Shown here: one piece after another, positions 8,434 through 16,778 of the stretch | How the letters are laid out: each line of letters opens with the position of its first letter | Numbering within the stretch: position 1 is the first letter of the stretch | Assembly: GCF_004345425.1 (NCBI RefSeq) | Contig: NZ_SLVP01000007.1 | Span: 62,001-126,000, forward strand | DNA from: Paenibacillus sp. BK033 | GTDB lineage: Bacteria > Bacillota > Bacilli > Paenibacillales > Paenibacillaceae | Direction of reading: 5' to 3' | Length of the DNA: 64,000 nt | Translations under genes and position numbers: made by a program | Notes under the pieces: model-generated | Told to the model about the DNA's origin: nothing | Seen by the model: the letters and a program-made list of their open reading frames with translations, nothing else | The model's database searches: none

Positions 8434-9321
8434 ATGGAGAATGTATTTTATTTATTAGCTGATCCGATGTTTATCGTCGAACTTGAGCATAATCGATGGT
8501 ATATACGTGATATTAATTATGCCTTTACCAAGCTGACCGGATATAAAAAGACAGAGTTGATGGACGCCGACCCCGACGGGCTGTTAAGAAGAGGCTTTAG
8601 CTTTGGCGGGCTAATGACCCAGCTCAGCGATGATCACGAGCAGTCGCTCGAGCAGGAGCTGATCTCCAAATCCACCGCTTCCATTCCCGTTCGGTTCTCC
8701 AGCCGCCGGCTGCCATCCAGCGAACAGACCTGCTTCATTATGATCTGCAAGGACTTGTCGGAGGAGAGATATATCGAAGAATACGCGATGGACAATCAAG
8801 TACTGATGAGCATCGGGGTATCCGAGCAGCTCCGCATTACAAACGCAACCCGGTATTACTCGCCCTTCAAGCCAATTAACCTTGTGAACCACTCCATATT
8901 CGACCATGTCGCGGAAGAAAGCCGCAAACCGCTTCGCCGCATCCTGGAATACGCGCGTACTCACGGAACAACCGAGCAGACTGATGTGAGGCTGTATTTC
9001 GGCGATCAGCTCCGGATGACAACCGTAGTCGTCAAGCCCTTCTTCCACGGAAACAAAGAGTTCAAGGGTTATGTCGTCCTGCTGACCGGCATGCTTCAGC
9101 CGGCTCGCGAGGAGGATGCCGCCTACAAGCTCCGCATGCTGATGCTGAGCAAAAATATCACCGCTACTTCCCTGGCACAATCAACCTTGATTTCGCTTAC
9201 GACCATCTCCAAAATCCGCAACGGAAAAATAAAAAAGCCCCAGCGCCTTACGGCCGAATTGATAGCCGGAGAGCTGGGGGTAAAGCCGGAATCGATATGG
9301 AGCGGCTTTAAGCGTTATTAG
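8434..9321 (+). CDS. PAS-domain sensor fused to a C-terminal Cro/C1-type HTH
   Basis: 295 residues. The N-terminal ~110 are a PAS domain (WYIRDINYAFTKLTGYKKTELM, then MICKDLSEERYIEEY). Residues ~120-215 look like a degenerate second PAS module. The last ~60 (LSKNITATSLAQSTLISLTTISKIRNGKIKKP) form an HTH with a recognition helix of the Xre type. It is therefore probably a one-component DNA-binding sensor in which a cytoplasmic small molecule or redox signal controls DNA binding. It has its own sigma-A promoter. The ligand and targets are not visible. Confidence 0.75.
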   Translation: MENVFYLLADPMFIVELEHNRWYIRDINYAFTKLTGYKKTELMDADPDGLLRRGFSFGGLMTQLSDDHEQSLEQELISKSTASIPVRFSSRRLPSSEQTCFIMICKDLSEERYIEEYAMDNQVLMSIGVSEQLRITNATRYYSPFKPINLVNHSIFDHVAEESRKPLRRILEYARTHGTTEQTDVRLYFGDQLRMTTVVVKPFFHGNKEFKGYVVLLTGMLQPAREEDAAYKLRMLMLSKNITATSLAQSTLISLTTISKIRNGKIKKPQRLTAELIAGELGVKPESIWSGFKRY

Positions 9322-9328
9322 ACGTTTG

Positions 9329-11059
9329 TTAGAAACGGAACTTCATAACCAGATCGTTCAGATCCTGAGCGATCTCCGTCAGACCGCCTGCGGCAGAAGC
9401 AATCTCTTCGGCCGAGGCGGTTTGTTTGTCCGCGCTTTGCGCGACAGTCCTGGCAATAGCATAGGTACGGCGAGCGATTTCGGTCAGCTGATCGATGGAG
9501 GCCGAAACCTCCTCCGAACTGGCGGCAAGCTGCTCGGCAGCAGCTGCAACCTCTTCGATCTTGCCGGATACATCGCCTGCCGCGGCCGTAATTTGACGGA
9601 AGGAGCGGCCCGCTGCTTGTACTTTTTCGAGCCCCTTTAACGTCTCGTCCCGGCTCGCATTCATTTTTTTAACGGTTAAGACCGTATCCTCTTTAATCAA
9701 GCTTATAGCACCGGCAATATCGGAGACGGAGGCCGCCGTCTGTACCGACAGCTTGCGAACCTCTTCCGCCACAACCGCAAACCCCTTCCCCGCGTCGCCG
9801 GCCCTCGAGGCTTCAATAGCGGCATTAAGCGCGAGCAGATTGGTCTGCTTGGATATGGAGCCGATAAAATCGGTAATCCTGCCAATGCTGCTCATACGAT
9901 TCTCGAGCAGCGCGACATGCTCGGACGCCGAACGGACCGTGTCATCGATGTCCGCCATCGTCCGGACGGCTTCCCCAATCGTCTCAACCCCTTCCTTCGC
10001 CTGCCGCTCCGCATTTGCCGAGAGCTCGGCCGCGATAGAGCTGCTTTCCGCAATCCGCTGCGTTCCATGCGCCATCTCTTCGGTTGAACGGGAAATTTCC
10101 TCGAAGCCGTGGAGCTGCTCCTGGGAGCCCGATGCCGCCTCCCGGAACATGGCTGAAGCCTGCTCGACCGTGCCGGCATTATGCTCGGATACCGCAAGCA
10201 TCTCCTCCGATGACGCGGAGATGCTGGTTGCGGCCGTCCGTACGCTTTGCATCGTCGTCCGCAGAGAGTCGACCATCCCTTGCAGCGCCTGTACCATAAC
10301 CCCTATTTCATCGCGGTTTCTTACCTTCGGAATAACAACCGAAAGCGAACCCGCAGCCACTTCGGCAATTACATCCGAGGAACGCTTGATCGGAAGGGAG
10401 ATCGTCCTGCGCACGTAATAGAGCAGAACGAGAACCAGAATAAGAGCTGCGCCTAGACTGCCGGTAATCGCCATAACCGCTTGGCGGTTGATTTTCTCAC
10501 TCGATTTCTCGGCCGCCTTCGCTCCTTCCTCGTTAATCCGTATGAGCGTATTTATGTAAGACTGCATCGTGCTGAAGGACTGCTCCGAGGCCAGGAGGGA
10601 ATCGCGTATCTGCTTATCATCCTCCAGATTGGAGTAACGGATGACATTCCGGTATAACGCCAGATAGGCCTTCCACTCCCCTTCCAGGTTGCGGGACAGA
10701 TTCATGTCATCGCCCGATTTCGGAAGCTCCATAAATTCCTGCAGCTTCTTCTGCAGGATAACGATCGTATACTCTCCGTCCTCCTCCAGCAGCTTGCGCT
10801 TCAACGGATTGCTTTCCCACGCCATCTTGTATTGGATGGTAAGCATATGCTCGTTCAAATAATTGATTTCGTTAATGGCCTTGATATTTGCCAGCCATAC
10901 CTGCGAGATCTCCCGGGCGTTGCTTGTCAGCTTGTCCATCCGATTAAAGCTGAGCGCTCCGTTCGCCGCCAAAATAATGACGATCGCCAGGAAGGATAGC
11001 GTCAGCCTTTGACTCACCGAAATTCTCCATTTCCATCCGTTTGCGAATGATTGCGGCAT
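9329..11059 (-). CDS. Methyl-accepting chemotaxis protein
   Basis: 576 residues with classical chemoreceptor order: a transmembrane helix at ~17-36, an extracellular four-helix-bundle sensor (~40-185), a second transmembrane helix (~194-215), HAMP (~217-270), then a long coiled-coil signalling domain. The hairpin tip signature ISKQTNLLALNAAIEASRAG is present. It binds CheA/CheW at the tip and adjusts swimming to a ligand sensed outside. The start follows AGAGGAGGG. It converges with the PAS-HTH gene, 7 bases apart. Confidence 0.95.
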   Translation of the reverse strand: MPQSFANGWKWRISVSQRLTLSFLAIVIILAANGALSFNRMDKLTSNAREISQVWLANIKAINEINYLNEHMLTIQYKMAWESNPLKRKLLEEDGEYTIVILQKKLQEFMELPKSGDDMNLSRNLEGEWKAYLALYRNVIRYSNLEDDKQIRDSLLASEQSFSTMQSYINTLIRINEEGAKAAEKSSEKINRQAVMAITGSLGAALILVLVLLYYVRRTISLPIKRSSDVIAEVAAGSLSVVIPKVRNRDEIGVMVQALQGMVDSLRTTMQSVRTAATSISASSEEMLAVSEHNAGTVEQASAMFREAASGSQEQLHGFEEISRSTEEMAHGTQRIAESSSIAAELSANAERQAKEGVETIGEAVRTMADIDDTVRSASEHVALLENRMSSIGRITDFIGSISKQTNLLALNAAIEASRAGDAGKGFAVVAEEVRKLSVQTAASVSDIAGAISLIKEDTVLTVKKMNASRDETLKGLEKVQAAGRSFRQITAAAGDVSGKIEEVAAAAEQLAASSEEVSASIDQLTEIARRTYAIARTVAQSADKQTASAEEIASAAGGLTEIAQDLNDLVMKFRF

Positions 11060-11258
11060 ATAAAACCCTCCTCTGGACTCTGCCCACTATGATGTTAGTA
11101 TATCTTACATGCAAATAACAACCAAATGGATAGGTATGCGGGAAATCCGTCATTTTGACGTATTTGCTCGCTTTCTGTCTGCGGCAGATCACTTAGCGGA
11201 TAAAATGCAAAAGCTTTTAATCTTTTCTGAAACAAGGTGAAACGGGGCCGGAAGAACA

Positions 11259-11291
11259 CAAAAACAGCCCTAGCCTTAATAGGCCAGGGCT
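11259..11291 (-). terminator. Terminator of tatC
   Basis: Stem AGCCCTGGCC/GGCTAGGGCT with a TATTAA loop, followed by GTTTTTGTG on the minus strand, 15 bases after the tatC stop. Confidence 0.8.
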
Positions 11292-11306
11292 TGTTAATTG
11301 TATGCT

Positions 11307-12065
11307 TTACGCTCCGGAAACCTCCGCAAGGGCTACTTTCCTTTTGCCGTATACGATCCGCGACAGCAGAACGCTGATTTCGTAAAGGACCACAAGCGGA
11401 ACAAAAACGAGCAGGTGGGAAATCAGTTCAGGCGGGGAGATTAGGCTGGCCACGATAACAAGCACCAGGTAAGCGTATCTCCTCATTTTATGGAGAGCCT
11501 TTGGCGTCAGAATCCCGATCTTCGTCAGAAACATGACGATAACCGGCAGCTCAAACGCAATAGCAAGCGGCAGTACGATATTGAACATAAATCCGAAATA
11601 TTGCGCAACCCCGTACGTTTCTACAAGCTCCATGCTCTTTGTTATTTTGGAAGTAAAAGAGAAGCTCATCGGGAAGACCACAAAGTAACCAAAGGCCAGC
11701 CCGGTAAAGAAGCAGATCACGCTGTAAGGCACGTACCGCAGCGCGGCGGTCCGCTCCCCGGGATGAAGCCCCTGCTTCACGAAGCCCCACAGCTGGTACA
11801 AAATAAAAGGCAGCGATACGGCCAAAGCAATCGCCAGCGCAACCGACATATACATGCGGATGCCGTCCCAAGGCGAAAATACGTTCCATGTCATTTCCGA
11901 GCCCGGCGGCACGCTTTTCAGATAACGCAGCACCTTCGGCGATAGGTACAACCCGCCTCCCAGCGACAGAAGCACCACGATAAGACTCTTCCAGATCCGC
12001 CTGCGCAGCTCCGTAAGATGTCCGAGCAGCGTCATCGTCTCCTCGATTCTAATCATTCGCTGCAC
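11307..12065 (-). CDS. tatC: Sec-independent protein translocase TatC
   Basis: 252 residues with six hydrophobic spans and the TatC N-terminal motif LGHLTELRRRI that binds twin-arginine signal peptides. The conserved FxxxP region in the first periplasmic part is visible. TatC is the receptor of the Tat pathway, which exports folded, often cofactor-bearing proteins. Its start overlaps the end of the upstream TnrA-like gene by 13 bases, so translation is probably coupled. Facing genes encode a twin-arginine substrate and TatA, suggesting a dedicated pair like TatAd-TatCd/PhoD of B. subtilis. Confidence 0.95.
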   Translation of the reverse strand: MQRMIRIEETMTLLGHLTELRRRIWKSLIVVLLSLGGGLYLSPKVLRYLKSVPPGSEMTWNVFSPWDGIRMYMSVALAIALAVSLPFILYQLWGFVKQGLHPGERTAALRYVPYSVICFFTGLAFGYFVVFPMSFSFTSKITKSMELVETYGVAQYFGFMFNIVLPLAIAFELPVIVMFLTKIGILTPKALHKMRRYAYLVLVIVASLISPPELISHLLVFVPLVVLYEISVLLSRIVYGKRKVALAEVSGA

Positions 12066-12283
12066 AACCTTCCGGGTTTTCTCAGCTCAAAGGTATGGAA
12101 CCCGTCCCTCAGCTTGTCGTTAATCTCCTTCAAGCGGTCGACATCCTGAAAGGAATATTTGCGCGCGCCCCCTTTGGTCCTCACCGGGAAGACCAGCTGC
12201 TTCTCTTCGTAATACCGAATTTGTCTTTCCGTCAAACCAGTTAAGTCGCTAACGATTCCAATACTCATCACTTTGTCCTTCAT
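12053..12283 (-). CDS. Short TnrA/GlnR-like MerR-family regulator
   Basis: 76 residues from the ATG at 12283, nine bases after GGGAGG. The DNA-binding domain is close to TnrA: VMSIGIVSDLTGLTERQIRYYEEK, then KGGARKYSFQDVDRLKEI. TnrA and GlnR control nitrogen genes and are switched by feedback-inhibited glutamine synthetase through a C-terminal tail. Here the protein ends about 30 residues after the DNA-binding domain, so most of that tail is absent. A near-perfect TnrA/GlnR box lies 24 bases upstream, suggesting autoregulation or control by the main GlnR. Confidence 0.8.
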   Translation of the reverse strand: MKDKVMSIGIVSDLTGLTERQIRYYEEKQLVFPVRTKGGARKYSFQDVDRLKEINDKLRDGFHTFELRKPGRLCSE

Positions 12284-12307
12284 CGTCAAACGCCTCCCTA
12301 ACGGATA

Positions 12308-12324
12308 TGTTACCTTTTCTAACA
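12308..12324 (-). promoter_or_regulatory. GlnR/TnrA-type box in front of the TnrA-like gene
   Basis: The minus strand reads TGTTAGAAAAGGTAACA. Against the GlnR/TnrA consensus TGTNANAWWWTNTNACA only one defined position differs. It ends 24 bases before the ATG of the TnrA-like gene, a position suited to repression or autoregulation of the TnrA-like-tatC transcript. Confidence 0.7.
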
Positions 12325-12484
12325 CTATCTCTTTGATTCGAAATGTTATCAGCGGTCTGTTTCTTCGTCAATGGGACCGATAGCCCTGGTCAGCTTATCC
12401 GAATCCGATGATTATAAACGAACAAAACGAACACCATTTATGTTCAAACGCTTATAAAGCTTGCGTTTTTATGAGATACGGAGT

Positions 12485-12513
12485 TTCACCCCATACCTCT
12501 AAATGGTTATAAT
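12485..12513 (+). promoter_or_regulatory. Candidate sigma-A promoter of the amine oxidase-ridA-tatA operon
   Basis: -35-like TTCACC (12485-12490) and perfect -10 TATAAT (12508-12513) with a 17-base spacer. The predicted start near 12520 would give a leader of about 148 bases containing a GlnR/TnrA-like box. Confidence 0.45.
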
Positions 12514-12569
12514 TACCTATTGAATGATGGTTGATTAATTATTTTTATCTTCTTAATAAAATTTATTTA

Positions 12570-12586
12570 TGTTAGACTTCCTCACA
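12570..12586 (+). promoter_or_regulatory. Second GlnR/TnrA-like box, upstream of the amine oxidase gene
   Basis: TGTTAGACTTCCTCACA keeps both TGTNA and TNACA arms of the consensus, with two mismatches in the central part. It lies 82 bases before the likely start at 12668 and downstream of the best -10, so binding there would more likely repress than activate. It also overlaps an upstream in-frame ATG at 12569, which argues that ATG is not the real start. Confidence 0.5.
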
Positions 12587-12667
12587 AAATATTGGCGAAG
12601 GCTTGAAGGACCATGCTACATTTCTTTCCGAGACGAGCAAATCGATCAAGCGAAGGAGTTGACGGGC

Positions 12668-14272
12668 ATGGAAACGAAAGAGACACCAAACGAGCTGTCG
12701 CGCAGACAATTTCTGACAACGGTCGGCAAGATCGGCGGAGCCGCCGCGGTGTTTAGCGTAATGGGGACGATGGGGTTATTTACGCCGGAAACGCTGAAAG
12801 CAGCGGAGTATGAGCCTCCATCCAGCTGGGATTTGAAGGGTACAAACCGTTCGGGCAAAAAAATCGTTATCCTCGGCGCTGGCGTCGCCGGCCTGACGGC
12901 AGCTTATGAGCTGGGAAAAGCCGGCTATAACTGTACGATTCTCGAAGCCCGCGCCCGTTCCGGCGGCCGGAACTGGTCGGTGCGCCGCGGCACGACGGTA
13001 ACCGAGCTTGGGGGACAAAAGCAGGTTGCGCGGTTTGATGACGGCATGTATCTGAATGCGGGTCCGATGCGTATTCCGCAGTTCCACGTCACGATGGATT
13101 ACTGCCGCGAGTTCGGCATCGCGATGGAGCCGTTCAATAACGTCAACGAAAGTGCTTACTATTACAATGAGAACGTTGGCGCTTTGTCCGGCACCCGCGT
13201 CCGAAAGCGGGCGGCCAAAGCCGATGTCAGAGGTTACGTGAACGAGCTGCTCGCCAAATCCATTAATCAGCCCGGGCTGGACCTTCCGGTTACGGCGGAG
13301 GAAAAGGACAAAATCGTCGCTTACCTCCGCTCCGAGGGCAACCTTGACGCCGATCTTTTCTACAAGGGCTCTTCCCGCGGCGGCTATAAGGATGAACCGG
13401 GCTCGAGGCTTGATGCCGGCGTCATCCGCGATCCTTTTGATATGAAGGCAATCATTAACTCCGGCTTCGGCAACTTCTTCGCAAGCGAATACAGCTATGA
13501 TCAGCAAATGATGATGTTCCATCCCGTCGGCGGTATCGATGCGATTCCGCTAGCTTTCGAGAAACGGCTGGGCAACCGGATCAAATTCCATTCGGAAGTG
13601 ACCGAATTCAAGCATGTCGGAGATAAGGTGCAGGTTACCTACACCGACCTCTTGAACGGCGAAATGAAACAGATCGAAGGCGATTTCCTCATTTGCACGA
13701 TTCCTTTGTCCGTGCTCAAGAACATTAAGCATGACTTGTCGCCTGACATGACGAAGGCAATCAACAATACGAAGTATGCCAACGCGGGTAAAATCGGCCT
13801 GCAATTCAAACGGCGCTTCTGGGAGGAAGACGACCAAATCTACGGCGGCAATACGCTAACGAATATGGATATTTCGTCGATCTATTATCCGCCAACGAAT
13901 TATTTTGCCAAAAAGGGTCTCCTGCTCGGCTATTACGCCCAAGGGTCCAACGCGGATAAGATTGGCGCGTTGTCCTTCAAAGAACGCGAAGCGCATGCGC
14001 TTGAACAAGGAGCCAAAATTCACCCGCAATACTATAACGAGTTCGAATCTTCGTTCTCCGTGAACTGGAAAACGATCAAATACAACGAAGGCAGCTGGGT
14101 CTCCTACTCGGAGGACGACCGCAAGACCAACTATCCGGTGCTCTGCAAGCCTGACCGCCGCGTCTATCTGGCCGGCGAGCATATCAGCTACATTACGGCC
14201 TGGATGGCAGGCGGCATTGAATCCGCGCGTTCGGTTGTCACCGACATCCATGAGCGCGTCATGAAGGAATAG
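12668..14272 (+). CDS. Tat-exported flavin amine oxidase (L-amino acid oxidase/YobN type)
   Basis: 534 residues from the ATG at 12668, nine bases after AAGGAG; the frame is open back to 12569 but without a ribosome site. A twin-arginine signal (SRRQFLTT, then a hydrophobic stretch ending near LKAAEYE) directs export of the folded enzyme. The FAD fold is at IVILGAGVAGLTAAYELG, followed by EARARSGGRNW and GPMRIPQFH, the form seen in L-amino acid oxidases. The C-terminal flavin motif is YLAGEHISYITAWMAGGIES. The predicted reaction is amino acid plus O2 to imino/keto acid, ammonia and H2O2 outside the membrane. It is followed by an exported RidA and tatA. Confidence 0.85.
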   Translation: METKETPNELSRRQFLTTVGKIGGAAAVFSVMGTMGLFTPETLKAAEYEPPSSWDLKGTNRSGKKIVILGAGVAGLTAAYELGKAGYNCTILEARARSGGRNWSVRRGTTVTELGGQKQVARFDDGMYLNAGPMRIPQFHVTMDYCREFGIAMEPFNNVNESAYYYNENVGALSGTRVRKRAAKADVRGYVNELLAKSINQPGLDLPVTAEEKDKIVAYLRSEGNLDADLFYKGSSRGGYKDEPGSRLDAGVIRDPFDMKAIINSGFGNFFASEYSYDQQMMMFHPVGGIDAIPLAFEKRLGNRIKFHSEVTEFKHVGDKVQVTYTDLLNGEMKQIEGDFLICTIPLSVLKNIKHDLSPDMTKAINNTKYANAGKIGLQFKRRFWEEDDQIYGGNTLTNMDISSIYYPPTNYFAKKGLLLGYYAQGSNADKIGALSFKEREAHALEQGAKIHPQYYNEFESSFSVNWKTIKYNEGSWVSYSEDDRKTNYPVLCKPDRRVYLAGEHISYITAWMAGGIESARSVVTDIHERVMKE

Positions 14273-14287
14273 CCAAAGGAGGGGTCA

Positions 14288-14848
14288 ATGATGAAGATGA
14301 CAGGAAAAATGAAGGTAATCGCCGGAGCGGTTATAATCTCCTGCCTCGCCGCAACGGCTAGCGTATACGCGGCGGTTACGCCTAATAAATACCCGCTCGC
14401 CCCGATTCACGAGCCGGAATTCTATGGCAACCCGTCTTCGGCAATCTCCAGCGCGGTGGCGATGCCGGCGATCACGGCCACCTTCGAAACGAGCGGCACG
14501 GTACCTTCCGTCGTGAACAAAGAAGGCAAGACGGTGTACGAACGGTACGGCGATACCGAAAAACAAGGCCTCAGCGTTCTCAAAAATATCGAAGCCCTGC
14601 TGAAAGAGCAAGGCCTCTCGATGAAGGACGTCACGTATCTGCGCGTATACATTGCGCCAGATGCCGCAAAAGGAGGCAAGTTCGATTTCGACGGATGGAA
14701 CAAAGCCTACGCCAAATACTTCAACACCAAAGAAAACCCCGTAAAAACAGCCCGTTCCACCGTTGGCGTCGCAAGCCTTGTCAATTCGGATTGGCTGATC
14801 GAGATCGAAGCGGTTGCCGCTTACCCAAGCAATCATAGACAGGACTAA
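14288..14848 (+). CDS. Exported RidA/YjgF-family enamine/imine deaminase
   Basis: 186 residues, longer than the ~125-residue cytoplasmic RidA because of an N-terminal signal peptide (hydrophobic ~10-27, likely cleavage near SVYA/AVTP). The RidA core spans ~60-183 and retains the substrate-binding Arg in ARSTVGVASL and the acidic residue in LIEIEAVAAYP. RidA proteins hydrolyse reactive imines and enamines to keto acids and ammonia. An exported form directly after an exported amino-acid oxidase fits clearance of its imino-acid product. The start follows AAAGGAGGGG. Confidence 0.85.
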   Translation: MMKMTGKMKVIAGAVIISCLAATASVYAAVTPNKYPLAPIHEPEFYGNPSSAISSAVAMPAITATFETSGTVPSVVNKEGKTVYERYGDTEKQGLSVLKNIEALLKEQGLSMKDVTYLRVYIAPDAAKGGKFDFDGWNKAYAKYFNTKENPVKTARSTVGVASLVNSDWLIEIEAVAAYPSNHRQD

Positions 14849-14896
14849 TTCCGATTAGAGTGAACCTTTAACAACAAACAGAATGGAGATGATCGT

Positions 14897-15082
14897 ATGC
14901 TTCAAAACGTTGGTTTCCCGGGTCTCATGATGATTCTTGTTGTCGTATTAATCATATTCGGCCCTTCCAAGCTGCCTGAGCTAGGCCGTGCCGTAGGCCG
15001 TACGCTGCATGAGTTCAAAACGTCGGCAAAGGAGCTTGTCTCCGATACGAAGGAAGAAGTCGTATCCGAAAGCAAGTCGTAG
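14897..15082 (+). CDS. tatA: Sec-independent protein translocase TatA
   Basis: 61 residues: a short N-terminal transmembrane helix (GLMMILVVVLIIFGPSKLPE) with the conserved FGPSKLPELGRAVGR hinge and amphipathic helix, then a charged tail. TatA oligomerises to let folded Tat substrates cross the membrane. It is the third gene of the amine oxidase-ridA-tatA operon, 48 bases after ridA, and divergent tatC completes a minimal TatA-TatC system. Confidence 0.95.
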   Translation: MLQNVGFPGLMMILVVVLIIFGPSKLPELGRAVGRTLHEFKTSAKELVSDTKEEVVSESKS

Positions 15083-15086
15083 CAGT

Positions 15087-15122
15087 AAATAGGCCGTACC
15101 CCTCTGTGGGTACGGCCTATTT
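15087..15122 (+). terminator. Terminator of the amine oxidase-ridA-tatA operon
   Basis: A 15-bp perfect stem, AAATAGGCCGTACCC with its complement, and a 6-base loop, starting five bases after the tatA stop. The T content after the stem is modest. Confidence 0.8.
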
Positions 15123-15175
15123 ACTGTTCTAGCCCGCAACACTGCGTCGGCCAAGCGCCTCTAACCCGGCTGCAG

Positions 15176-15216
15176 AAAAAAAGAACCGTTCCTCCCGGCT
15201 AACCGGAAGAAACGGT
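15176..15216 (-). terminator. Terminator of xylB
   Basis: Minus strand: long stem ACCGTTTCTTCCGG/CCGGGAGGAACGGT with a TTAG loop and a following TCTTTTTTT. A strong intrinsic terminator 28 bases after the xylB stop. Confidence 0.88.
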
Positions 15217-15243
15217 ATCAACTCGCGTTATTGGGTGCGGTGA

Positions 15244-16746
15244 TTAACCGCGGTAAGCGACAAGCGCTTCGTTCATGCCGCGCGTTTGCGCGTAAACTTG
15301 CTGGTAGATACGGAACAGTCCTTTATACGTCTCAACCGCTTCAGGCTGAGGCTCGTACGAAGCCGCATGCTTCACGAATTGCTCCGCGCATGCTTCTAGG
15401 CTGTCGAACCAGCCGCAGCCGTAAGCTGCGAGCATTGCCGCGCCAAGGCCTGGGCCTTGTTCATTCTCAAGCGCCACTACCGTCGCGTTGAAAATATCCG
15501 CCTGCATTTGCAGCCATACCGGATTTTGCGCGCCGCCGCCGATGGAAACAACCTTATCAACCGTTTTGCCAACGCTGCGGAACATATCGACGGACTCGTT
15601 AAGCGAGAACGTGATTCCTTCCATCACCGCCCGGGCGAAATGAATGCGCTCATGCGAGCCGTCTACGCCGATAAAGCTGGCACGGATAGCCGGATCGGCA
15701 TGCGGCGTGCGTTCGCCAACGAGGTAAGGCGTAAAGAGCAATCCGCCTGCACCCGGTTGCACTTCCCCTACACCCTGCAGCATTTCGTCAAACGATTCGT
15801 TCGGAGCAAAGGTTTTCTTGAACCAGCTTAGGCTGTAGCCTGCAGCAAGGGTTACGCCCATCGCATAGAAGGAGTTCTCTTTGCCGTGGTTGAAGAAATG
15901 GACTTTGCCTTGGAAGTCTTTGTTCTTGTCATTCTCGTACGCGAGAATAACGCCCGATGTACCGATACTCGACAGCGTGAGGCCTTCGGACAGAATGCCG
16001 GCTCCAATGGCGCCGCAAGCATTGTCGGCTCCGCCGGCAAATACTTTCGTCGATGGCTGAAGGCCGGTACGTTCCGCAATTTCGGGAAGCAGCGTGCCTA
16101 CGAGACCGTGCGATTCTACCAGAGGCGGGCAGAAGCTTGCTGGCAATTCAAATGCAGACAGCACGTCGCTGCTCCATTCTTTTGCCGCAACATCCAGAAG
16201 CAAAGTACCCGCAGCATCGGAATAATCCATGTGCAGCTCGCCTGTCAGAGCATAACGAACATAATCTTTCGGCAGCACAAACAGCTTCGCTTGCTCGAAG
16301 GCTTGCGGCTCATATTGGCGAACCCACAGAATCTTCGGCAGCGTGAAGCCTTCAAGCGCCGGGTTGCGAGTAATGCCAAGCAGCTTGTCGCCAAGCGTAC
16401 GCTCGATCTCGCGGCATTGCTCCGTGGTACGCGTATCGTTCCACAGGATGGCGTTGCGTACAGGCTTGTTGTCAGCATCAAGCAGCACGAGGCCATGCAT
16501 CTGACCAGAGAAGCTGATGCCTTCGATTTGATCGGGAGCAATGCCATTAGATGAAGCAAGTTCATTTAAGGCTTCGATTGTTGCTTGAACCCAATCCTCC
16601 GGCTTTTGCTCGCTCCAGCCGGAATGCTCGTGGAACAGCGGATAGCTGCGGGATGCTTCCGCAGCTACCGTTCCGTTCTTGTCAACGAGCAATGCCTTCA
16701 CGGCACTAGTGCCTAAATCTATACCAACTACATAACTCATTGACAT
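15244..16746 (-). CDS. xylB: Xylulokinase
   Basis: 500 residues of the FGGY carbohydrate kinase family. The phosphate-1 motif (VVGIDLGTSAVKALLVD) is at the N-terminus, with the XylB-type substrate region GFTLPKILWVRQYEP, ATP-site GTSGVILA and SIGGGAQNP. It phosphorylates D-xylulose to xylulose-5-phosphate for the pentose phosphate pathway. It begins 32 bases after xylA and is cotranscribed from the XylR-controlled promoter. Confidence 0.97.
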   Translation of the reverse strand: MSMSYVVGIDLGTSAVKALLVDKNGTVAAEASRSYPLFHEHSGWSEQKPEDWVQATIEALNELASSNGIAPDQIEGISFSGQMHGLVLLDADNKPVRNAILWNDTRTTEQCREIERTLGDKLLGITRNPALEGFTLPKILWVRQYEPQAFEQAKLFVLPKDYVRYALTGELHMDYSDAAGTLLLDVAAKEWSSDVLSAFELPASFCPPLVESHGLVGTLLPEIAERTGLQPSTKVFAGGADNACGAIGAGILSEGLTLSSIGTSGVILAYENDKNKDFQGKVHFFNHGKENSFYAMGVTLAAGYSLSWFKKTFAPNESFDEMLQGVGEVQPGAGGLLFTPYLVGERTPHADPAIRASFIGVDGSHERIHFARAVMEGITFSLNESVDMFRSVGKTVDKVVSIGGGAQNPVWLQMQADIFNATVVALENEQGPGLGAAMLAAYGCGWFDSLEACAEQFVKHAASYEPQPEAVETYKGLFRIYQQVYAQTRGMNEALVAYRG

Positions 16747-16778
16747 AATCCTCCCATTGCCTAAGTTATCTTCGGCGA

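Noticed and set aside
12569..12667. N-terminal 33-residue extension of the amine oxidase from the ATG at 12569
   Set aside because: It lacks a ribosome site, overlaps a GlnR/TnrA-like box and would bury the twin-arginine signal. The ATG at 12668 has AAGGAG at nine bases.
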